A stretch of 64,000 nt of DNA from Marthasterias glacialis (Eukaryota > Echinodermata > Asteroidea > Forcipulatida > Asteriidae). Position numbers and translations under genes: made by a program. Shown in pieces: positions 60,033 through 64,000 of the stretch; within the stretch, counting starts at the first letter, position 1, and each line of letters starts with the position of its first letter. The stretch is taken from NCBI GenBank assembly GCA_911728455.2, contig OU452231.1, positions 18,619,838 through 18,683,837 of the forward strand. Direction: 5' to 3'. The notes beneath the pieces were generated by a model. It was not told where the DNA came from. It saw only the letters and a list, made by a program, of their open reading frames with translations, and did not search any database.

Positions 60033-62767
60033 GCTGCTTTGCAAACCATGAACACGCTTGGAACAATAAGGGTCATGCAGCAGGGGCCCTACGAGATGAC
60101 TAAAAGTTGCCCGTGTTATCATGAATACTATTTACAAATTTGATTTCGTTTTTTCATATTATGGAAAAGCGCAACAGAGTTCAAGACCAAGTTCTTACTT
60201 TCATTTGACAGATTCTGCATAGAAATATCGGAGCGGGAATCCTCAGCCGCTGTGGTATAACTAGAGGATCTTGAGTCATCACCATCATCGGTAACTGAAT
60301 TGTCCTGGTTCCGGAAAGAAAAGAAAAATACTTGTCAAATATATCAAATTTACAGAGATTCTTTCCAGACGATTAGTGATTTGAGGATTCAGACTTTAGT
60401 TTTGAAATAAATTGAAAGTTACTGAAAAACAAAAGAAATCAGAACAGATGGCTGATCAGCAAAAGTCTGTCATTTGAAATGATCTTTAAAATGTTAATGC
60501 AAAATTGAGTTTCATTGACAAAACAAGTAACTAAGGGCTAGAAAAAGAAGGAAAAAAAAGAAAAGAATTTGCTTTTGACTGAAAATAATCCTGCACTGCA
60601 GAAAAAGTATTTTTAATCCTCAAGAGAACTGGTTATTAACGAATACCTGTTTGAGAGAACCTGCTGCCATGGAAAGCACAGAATCCTTAATATTCTCTTC
60701 TTTCTGAAGTTGCCGCTGCGTCAATTTAGTGACGTCGCAGAAATAACGAGGCTTCAGCTGCATGCTTGGATAGTGTTGACCCTCGATGCTATTGAAGATA
60801 ACGTCCAAAGATCGCGGCAGTATGCCACCATCTTGTGGGGCTCCTGTGAAGTAATAATGATCCGTCTGCCTGATTAACTACATTAATTAAAATTTCAGAT
60901 GATTTGAGAACTGTCAAATAACCACATGTCACCATGCCTAAATTGCCGTTGCATTTGGTAGAACCTCTCGTCTTTTTGAAGGCTAGTCTTACCCTGAATT
61001 GTGTAAGTCTTTCCAGCGTTTGTCACGCCGTAAGTAAACACCAGGCAGTTCTGCCCGTCGATGAAGTCCTTGACAGTCGACAGCATCGTCTCGTCGAAGA
61101 ACTCCTTCTGGCTGGTGTCCTCCCCGAAGATGCGGCTGAAGGTGAACTTGTGGGTCATGTTGCTGAAACCTCGCTGACTGGACTTGAAGGTAAAACTATC
61201 CCTAGGTGCTTTCATTAGGAGAACAGACGGCTCTTGTACCTCCATGCAATCCTGTAGTTACAACAAAATATGCGATTGGTAACACTTTTTTATTGGAACC
61301 CTCCTATAAACCAGTACCACAGAGTGCCACAAAGTACTATACCTTCTAGGCTAGCATTGGGTGCATGGATTTCTTCTCTTTTTACAGCTTGTACTATATG
61401 GAAACCCCATGGCTTGTGAACTGTGGACTTAGTCTCCACAGCCTCCTGTGGAATTTTGAGGCAAAGGCCAGTTGAGCAGGAGAGAAGCCAATAGTAATAG
61501 GGTTCTAAGTTAGTGGTAAGAGTGTACCAGTGCCAATCCTCCGGTAAAATAGTTCCATCTGAAATACTGTACACATTTTTTTTTAAAGCATCTGAAGACT
61601 CCAATAAATTCACCTTTGCTCAGTTTGATCACAAAATGTATAATTTCTCATATGACCAGTGTGCTATCTCGCCTACCAAGAAAGGCCCTGGAATGTACAA
61701 GGTTGCACTCTTTTTGTAAACAAACGTTACAATACATGGTCTTTAGGAATGTGTTCTAGCTCTCTGACAAACAATTTGTCAGTGTTTTCAGAGTGACCTG
61801 ACCAACATGTTTAATGGCTGTAGTTTTCCTGATTGTTGGCATACTTATTTAGGGGGAATAAGACAAGAAATCAGCCAACCTGAGACTCTCCTTTTTCCTT
61901 CTCCATGACAGTGAAGGGTCGTATTCTCAGATGGACTTGCATATGTTCACGACTGTGGGCAACACTTTGCCTGGTGAGCTTAGCATCAGCTGGGGTTGCA
62001 AAATCCTACAATTAAAATATCCAATCCATCTTACGTTAAACTTCACAAGACAAAAAAAAACTGTGTCCATTTTTTAGGGGCAAAGGCAGAGTTTTCCCTT
62101 AACTTTTTCAATGACTAGCCAAAGAGACCCAGTGAGCTTGTCACTTCACTAAGTTCTACAGCTTAGTCACTATGATTTTCAACACTGAACTAGCCAGCTG
62201 ACCACTTGGAGTGCCTTTTGGCTGGTCCTGAGGTGTTTCAACTAGCATCTGGCCAGCGGACCACTGTTAAGGGAAAAGGCTGAAAGGGACAGACCTTTTT
62301 TCTGTCTGTCCTCTTTGGTCAGTGTCATTTGCAGGCCTGATACCTCACGGAGGTAATGGGGGCAATTGCCTCCATTGCTCCTGGTCATTGCCTTGGTGCC
62401 CTAGAAATGTTCCAATAGAATTTTTCAATTTCCTCATAGAGGTGCCCTTTATCAAGAAGAAAATGCCTTGGTGCCTTTGCCCTTTCAAGAACGAAGCAAT
62501 CAGGCCAGCATTTGTGTTTAAATTTTATTTTATTGATGGGCCACTAACAGATTAAAGGCAAAGTAATGGGCATCTGAGGCAATGCCCTATCATTGCCTTA
62601 TTGCCCTTGACTTGGCCTTAAATAGTAGAAGCCCAACGAGGGCAACAAACCTCAAGTAAGTTCTTTTTGCACACATCTTGGGATGTCTCGTTAAAGGCAT
62701 CAAGGCTACTGGTACTATCTTGATCCTCCGAATCTGATAACTCGTCAAAGCTTGTGATGTTTGCCAT
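40757..62767 (-). CDS. KIF20B: Kinesin-6 family motor protein, KIF20B/MPHOSPH1-like (26 coding exons, 3' end not resolved)
   Basis: Plus-end microtubule motor of the kinesin-6 family, which acts in late mitosis and cytokinesis. Coding exons on the minus strand are 62651-62767, 61880-62005, 60993-61251, 60647-60843, 60199-60304, 58864-59085, 57835-57946, 57341-57412, 56246-56395, 55769-55934, 54850-55128, 54399-54538, 53675-53843, 53040-53259, 50956-52661, 50439-50589, 49184-49309, 47292-47467, 46603-46812, 45951-46115, 44826-44966, 44273-44404, 43578-43829, 42840-42947, 41741-41861 and 40757-40959. All junctions are AG/GT and phases chain without a break over 5,826 nt (1,942 codons). The motor (about residues 60-509) has P-loop GVTNAGKT (156-163), switch I LNQCSSRSH (373-381) and switch II DLAGSE (409-414). 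An insertion of about 85 residues between P-loop and switch I is typical of KIF20 proteins. A coiled coil covers about 600-1720, followed by a basic tail. The length fits KIF20B (about 1,800 residues in vertebrates) rather than shorter KIF20A. The stop codon was not located. Confidence 0.88.
41510..41608. mobile_element. Short hairpin element in a KIF20B intron
   Basis: Inverted TTTTGAGATATGGTGGACAC ends; 99 bp. Confidence 0.65.
41741..41861 (-). CDS. KIF20B: KIF20B-like coding exon 25 (residues 1835-1875)
   Basis: It encodes [20 protein letters not shown]. Vertebrate KIF20B tails have a comparable short helix, L-Q-K-x-G-D-x-L-Q-x-SP, which supports KIF20B over KIF20A. The acceptor has a good T-rich tract and the donor is GTAAAC. 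Confidence 0.85.
42214..42340 (+). mobile_element. tRNA-derived SINE fragment
   Basis: CATGGCCAAGTG, GGTTCAAATACC and GACACTTGTGTTCCTGAG match the same family. Confidence 0.6.
42340..42560 (+). mobile_element. Possible LINE C-terminal relic
   Basis: The frame contains [15 protein letters not shown], reminiscent of the RPRGRPxTxW motif after the RT domain of some non-LTR elements. Short and broken; a tentative call. Confidence 0.35.
42840..42947 (-). CDS. KIF20B: KIF20B-like coding exon 24 (residues 1799-1834), basic tail
   Basis: 36 codons, phase 0, Arg/Gly/Ser-rich ([16 protein letters not shown]). The acceptor lacks a strong pyrimidine tract (CTTAATTAAG). This exon is less certain than its neighbours, though the frame fits. 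Confidence 0.7.
43062..43230 (-). mobile_element. tRNA-Lys-like retroposon fragment
   Basis: GCCGGCGCTCTGCCAACTGAG and CTATCTAGCCC on the plus strand are the inverse of the Lys-like head; GGGGTGCCAGTCAGAAGCC is the shared body. Confidence 0.62.
43578..43829 (-). CDS. KIF20B: KIF20B-like coding exon 23 (residues 1715-1798), globular/disordered tail
   Basis: 84 codons. A Ser/Pro/Asp-rich stretch leads into the basic RRTKKRK (1786-1792). The segment MDMTPLQKK offers a proline-directed Thr-Pro site. KIF20B family tails are known mitotic CDK targets; the site itself is inferred. Confidence 0.82.
44273..44404 (-). CDS. KIF20B: KIF20B-like coding exon 22 (residues 1671-1714), last coiled-coil exon
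   Basis: 44 codons, phase 0 at both ends, with heptad pattern ([19 protein letters not shown]). The donor is GTTGGT, a minor but acceptable variant. The coiled coil ends here. Confidence 0.8.
44826..44966 (-). CDS. KIF20B: KIF20B-like coding exon 21 (residues 1624-1670), acidic and basic patches
   Basis: It has an acidic serine-rich patch ([14 protein letters not shown], a plausible CK2-type site by composition) directly followed by the basic cluster KRRRGK (about 1650-1655). The donor is GTGAGA. Confidence 0.83.
45254..45397. mobile_element. Short TIR element in a KIF20B intron
   Basis: Ends ATAAGCCTTTTTTGAGGTAT and complement; it contains a GCGCCCTC word like the palindrome spacer. Confidence 0.7.
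45690..45835 (-). mobile_element. tRNA-like retroposon, another family
   Basis: Minus strand: TTCAGCTCAGTGA and GGACTCCGGTTCGAATCCCC, followed by a body running to about 45600. Confidence 0.55.
45951..46115 (-). CDS. KIF20B: KIF20B-like coding exon 20 (residues 1569-1623), coiled coil
   Basis: 55 codons, phase 0 at both ends. It encodes [18 protein letters not shown] and NEHIKHLK at the end. The donor is GTAGTT. The symmetric phase would permit skipping without a frameshift. Confidence 0.83.
46603..46812 (-). CDS. KIF20B: KIF20B-like coding exon 19 (residues 1499-1568), coiled coil
   Basis: Exactly 70 codons, phase 0 at both ends. It encodes [19 protein letters not shown] and further heptads. 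The donor is GTATGC. Confidence 0.85.
47160..47283 (-). mobile_element. Partial tRNA-derived SINE next to KIF20B exon 18
   Basis: It shares ACCGATGTG, TTCAGTACTTCC, AAAATCCACAGGC and TCTAGAGCAGATAT with the other copies of this SINE. It lies within about 10 bases of the splice donor. Confidence 0.6.
47292..47467 (-). CDS. KIF20B: KIF20B-like coding exon 18 (residues 1440-1498), coiled coil
   Basis: It encodes [15 protein letters not shown] and a very charged helix ending [11 protein letters not shown] fragment of a tRNA-derived SINE lies in the intron within about 10 bases of the donor (GTAAAA). Confidence 0.83.
48170..48934 (+). mobile_element. TIR element, complete copy
   Basis: The ends are ATAGACCGATTGCGCGACC and its inverse, with further inverted similarity through GTCACGTGACCTA. 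About 765 bp, with no transposase. It sits in a KIF20B intron. Confidence 0.8.
49184..49309 (-). CDS. KIF20B: KIF20B-like coding exon 17 (residues 1398-1440), coiled coil
   Basis: It encodes [19 protein letters not shown] followed by [15 protein letters not shown]. The acceptor is CGCCCAG and the donor GTACCT. Both splice phases agree with neighbouring exons. Confidence 0.83.
49410..49590 (-). mobile_element. tRNA-derived SINE
   Basis: Minus strand: A-box-like TGGTCTAGTGGTTATGA and B box GGTTCGAATCCCAC, followed by the TATTTTCATAG tail shared with 28600-28835. Confidence 0.72.
50270..50405 (-). mobile_element. tRNA-derived SINE (Leu/Ser-like head)
   Basis: Minus strand: TGGCCGAGCGGTTTAGCGCA, a degenerate B box, and CTTGAGCAAGACACTTAAC. 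Confidence 0.72.
50439..50589 (-). CDS. KIF20B: KIF20B-like coding exon 16 (residues 1348-1398), coiled coil
   Basis: It encodes [17 protein letters not shown] and further heptads. Its phase matches the GTGCAA donor of the preceding long exon, which supports that weak junction. The donor is GTATGT. Confidence 0.83.
50956..52661 (-). CDS. KIF20B: KIF20B-like coding exon 15 (residues 779-1347), long coiled-coil stalk
   Basis: A 1,706-nt exon, 568 full codons, nearly all predicted coiled coil rich in Glu, Lys, Leu, Gln and Ser. It forms about 30 percent of the protein in one exon among small ones. The donor GTGCAA is weak. If unspliced, the frame would add a few residues and stop at about 50935. 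That would give a short isoform. Confidence 0.92.
52830..52995. mobile_element. TTAA-flanked short TIR element in a KIF20B intron
   Basis: Ends TTAAGGCCAGTTTATAGTCG and CGACTAAAGCCGGCCTTTAA. 166 bp, noncoding. Confidence 0.7.
53040..53259 (-). CDS. KIF20B: KIF20B-like coding exon 14 (residues 706-779), coiled coil
   Basis: It encodes Glu/Lys/Leu-rich heptads ([18 protein letters not shown]). The donor is GTATGT and the exon ends in phase 1. Confidence 0.87.
53675..53843 (-). CDS. KIF20B: KIF20B-like coding exon 13 (residues 649-705)
   Basis: A charged helical stretch with a basic cluster KKPRKRP (675-681) that could act as a nuclear localisation signal, followed by an acidic patch. Both edges have clean splice signals. 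Confidence 0.85.
54399..54538 (-). CDS. KIF20B: KIF20B-like coding exon 12 (residues 603-649), start of coiled coil
   Basis: It encodes [19 protein letters not shown] with heptad-like Leu/Val spacing. The acceptor follows CTTGCAG and the donor is GTAAGG. It is supported by phase continuity on both sides. Confidence 0.85.
54607..54770 (+). mobile_element. tRNA-derived SINE, internally deleted
   Basis: CATGGCCAAGCGATTTAGTGC and GGTTCGAACAC; the body after the B box is shortened. Confidence 0.68.
54850..55128 (-). CDS. KIF20B: KIF20B-like coding exon 11 (residues 510-602), neck and acidic segment
   Basis: 93 codons. The second half is an acidic run of Glu and Asp (about 577-594), where kinesin-6 members have an extended neck region. 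The codons repeat GAGGAA/GAC-type triplets. The donor is GTAAGT. Confidence 0.85.
55258..55445 (+). mobile_element. tRNA-derived SINE (Leu/Ser-like head)
   Basis: TGGCCGAGCGGTTTAGTGCA, then GAGTTCGAATCCCGG and CTTGAGCAAGACACTTC. A related tail fragment (55435-55575) also occurs at 47650-47830 in the opposite orientation. Confidence 0.78.
55769..55934 (-). CDS. KIF20B: KIF20B-like coding exon 10 (residues 454-509), end of motor domain
   Basis: It encodes [16 protein letters not shown], the microtubule-binding loop-12/helix-5 motif, and [13 protein letters not shown], the last motor helix before the neck. The acceptor is preceded by a run of T. The exon ends in phase 0. Confidence 0.93.
56246..56395 (-). 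CDS. KIF20B: KIF20B-like coding exon 9 (residues 404-454), switch II
   Basis: It encodes [15 protein letters not shown] and then [16 protein letters not shown], the switch II loop and the relay helix shared by nearly all kinesins. The donor is GTAAAT. Confidence 0.94.
56585..57300 (-). mobile_element. LINE 3' ORF2 remnant (jockey/CR1-like), split by a TIR element
   Basis: The minus-strand translation has [19 protein letters not shown] near 57190-57130, the conserved region after the reverse transcriptase domain (HWLP-x-x-x-RI-x-FK). A piece [11 protein letters not shown] follows near 56640-56690, where such ORFs end. It is broken by frameshifts and by the inserted element. Confidence 0.72.
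56677..57012. mobile_element. TIR element inserted in a LINE relic
   Basis: It begins AGACCGATCCATT and ends AATGGATTGGTCTAT. LINE coding remnants continue on both sides, showing a later insertion. Confidence 0.65.
57341..57412 (-). CDS. KIF20B: KIF20B-like coding exon 8 (residues 380-404)
   Basis: A 72-nt exon encoding [12 protein letters not shown], the beta-strand after switch I. The donor GTAAGT is strong. It is too short for ORF detection and was found by following phase from the preceding exon. Confidence 0.88.
57568..57707. mobile_element. Short TIR element in a KIF20B intron
   Basis: Ends GTCCTGGGGTGGATTTCACA and its complement (GTGAAATCAACCCCAGGAC). The interior has repeated GGACTAGT-type words. 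Confidence 0.75.
57835..57946 (-). CDS. KIF20B: KIF20B-like coding exon 7 (residues 343-380), switch I
   Basis: It encodes [14 protein letters not shown], the switch I region; the consensus N-x-x-SSRSH is completed by His in the next exon. The acceptor has a long T-rich tract and the donor is GTAAGA. Confidence 0.93.
58030..58452 (-). mobile_element. tRNA-derived SINE (Leu/Ser-like head), nearly full length
   Basis: Minus strand: TGGCCGAGCGGATAAGA (A box), GGTTCGAGTCCCGG (B box), then the family body TGTCCTTAAGCAAGACAC. ATA repeats at 58025-58055 form the tail. Confidence 0.8.
58864..59085 (-). CDS. KIF20B: KIF20B-like coding exon 6 (residues 269-343), motor core
   Basis: It encodes [21 protein letters not shown], split here as VKFAIWVSF and [12 protein letters not shown], the diagnostic kinesin beta-strand and helix (S-x-x-EIYNE-x-x-YDLL). 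A basic segment, [13 protein letters not shown], follows. The donor is GTAGAA and the exon ends in phase 1. Confidence 0.93.
60199..60304 (-). CDS. KIF20B: KIF20B-like coding exon 5 (residues 234-269), loop-6 insertion
   Basis: 106 nt encoding an Asp/Ser-rich, probably disordered stretch ([14 protein letters not shown]). It has no homology of its own. It is supported by splice signals and by joining its neighbours in phase. Confidence 0.78.
60647..60843 (-). CDS. KIF20B: KIF20B-like coding exon 4 (residues 168-233)
   Basis: It continues the motor with [14 protein letters not shown] just after the P-loop, then enters a charged insertion rich in Lys and Gln. That is where kinesin-6 proteins carry their long loop-6 insertion. 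The donor is GTATTC. Confidence 0.88.
60993..61251 (-). CDS. KIF20B: KIF20B-like coding exon 3 (residues 82-168), P-loop
   Basis: 259 nt. It encodes [15 protein letters not shown] and the nucleotide-binding loop [17 protein letters not shown]20 proteins have the same N-GKT variation of the usual GQTGSGKT. The last codon (Gly) is split with the next exon. Confidence 0.93.
61880..62005 (-). CDS. KIF20B: KIF20B-like coding exon 2 (residues 40-81), start of motor domain
   Basis: 126 nt in phase 0. It encodes [10 protein letters not shown], the first beta-strand of the kinesin motor (consensus V-x-V-R-x-R-P-F). This exon is too short to be an obvious ORF and is recognised by the motif plus clean AG/GT borders. 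Confidence 0.88.
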
Positions 62768-62793
62768 CCTCTCCCTGGGATGAGCAAAATGAC
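62651..62793 (-). CDS. KIF20B: KIF20B-like coding exon 1 (residues 1-39)
   Basis: The acceptor ends at 62794. ATG occupies 62767-62765 and opens an acidic, Ser-rich N-terminal stretch starting [10 protein letters not shown]. An upstream in-frame ATG at 62809 falls in the intron, so the 62767 start is preferred. The donor is GTTTGT and the exon ends in phase 0. Confidence 0.78.
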
Positions 62794-63923
62794 CTGAAAC
62801 AGTGAACATAATATTTTATCTTTACACTTCTTTACTACATGTACTACTACTAGCACAAACAGAAACAAAAATTAAACAGAGGAATGCAGACTCAAGATTG
62901 TGCCTTATATTTTCCATGTGATCTTAACAGCCAGTGCCATACAGGATTGATTGGTAAAGCTGATGGGCATACTGGTCACTTCAGCACCTAGCAAACACGG
63001 CACCAGCAAACTCGGCACCTTGCAAACTCGGCACCTGCACAAATACAAATTTGGCACCCAGTTCAAAACAGACGCTAACCAATGCCCGTGTCTGCACGAA
63101 AAGTAGACCTAACAACCGAATACATTCTTTAATCCAAATGCTTATTTATATGGATAGCATGCCAAAAATAATTAATCGAACACAATTCTTAATATTGTAA
63201 ATAGGCCTAAATAGGCTACATTTTTAACAATTTCTTCAGTATTCTAAACCTTCATACTAAATAAAGGTATGTCTGATTTAAAGTAAAACCCCCCCCCCAA
63301 AAAAACCCCGTTACACTCGGCATTTCATTAAAATATATCAAAGTATGAACTCACCTTTGCAAGTGGGGTTTAGATTGAAACTATCATAAACATTTGTGAT
63401 CCCTAAAGACGCATCAAACCGTAGACCTTACGTATCTTTTAAAGTAGGCATAGGGCTTTCTTATAATATTGCACCGTGGAGAAAGAGAATTAATAAATTT
63501 GACAGAGTTTGACGGATCTTATTTCAAAACATAGGCAAAGAAACGATGCAAAGAAACAATCAAACAAATACTATAGTCACTGATAGTATATATTTTATTT
63601 AAGGCGTAACCTTTGAAAATTAAACTAAACAATGTTTTTATTTCTTGCCAATCCTCTATAGTTAGTGCCTTAACTGTAAGTCCAAATTACCATCGCCGGT
63701 AAAAATAAAACATCCACTGCCAAATATAAACGGAATGACTGAATGTCAACAAGTTTTCAACACTACAGTTACAAAAGGCAAAATCAGTAAAAAAACATAT
63801 GAAAATTGAAATTATCAACACAACAGAAGAACATTCCGTATTACCAAAAATTTCAAAATGACACACCATTCACACAAAGCAGTTTCATATTTCTATGATA
63901 ATATACTACCATTATTAACTTAC

Positions 63924-64000
63924 CAAAATTTAGGGGTTAAACTTCACTTAATTTTATCCTGCTTTCTCGGAGCTCTTCTACTACAAAATCTAATCTTGCG
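63924..64000 (-). other. KIF20B: Probable 5' UTR exon of the KIF20B-like gene (cut by window edge)
   Basis: A strong donor, GTAAGT, begins at 63923 on the minus strand. The first coding exon starts 26 nt upstream of its ATG after a good acceptor, so a noncoding first exon is required. This is the best upstream donor. The transcription start would lie beyond the window. Confidence 0.45.

Noticed and set aside
59742..60143. Lys-rich 133-codon frame
   Set aside because: It is created by two poly-A tracts within a KIF20B intron.

Overview
The window is eukaryotic, AT-rich and dominated by introns, dispersed repeats and one inverted duplication. The abundance of GCGCCCTCT and TAGGCCTA words, many tRNA-derived SINEs and TIR elements, and the animal kinesin gene suggest a marine deuterostome, probably an echinoderm such as a sea star. 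That assignment is an inference from style, not a match.

Region 1 (about 1-40.7 kb) holds no protein gene I can support. Its skeleton is a family of 80-126-nt exon-like units. Most are bounded by a 3' splice-like AG and a GTAAAT, GTAAGT or GTATGT donor. All are closed in three frames where I checked, and most carry a small stem-loop with arms ATCTAC and GTAGAT and a loop like CCGTCAACAA. They run on the + strand from 3.4 to 11.5 kb and on the - strand from 33.9 down to 17.9 kb. The two runs meet in a palindrome with 6,527-bp arms (7826-14352 and 14997-21523) and a 644-bp spacer of 84-bp tandem repeats. Each arm carries a GC-rich 336-bp satellite. The units look like repeated exons of a structured noncoding RNA locus, but transcription is not shown.

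Region 2 (about 40.7-64 kb, - strand) is a kinesin-6 gene, most likely KIF20B (MPHOSPH1). I resolved 26 coding exons with consistent phase, 1,942 codons, from the start codon at 62767 to the exon ending at 40757. A probable 5' UTR exon lies at 63924-64000. The terminal coding exon with the stop was not identified. Introns contain SINEs, TIR elements and a LINE relic split by another element.

Mobile DNA includes two LINE fragments, TTAA-flanked TIR elements, a hAT-like element with an 8-bp target duplication, a TA-target element with an empty site visible in a paralogous unit, foldback elements, and a nearly perfect 131-bp palindrome.
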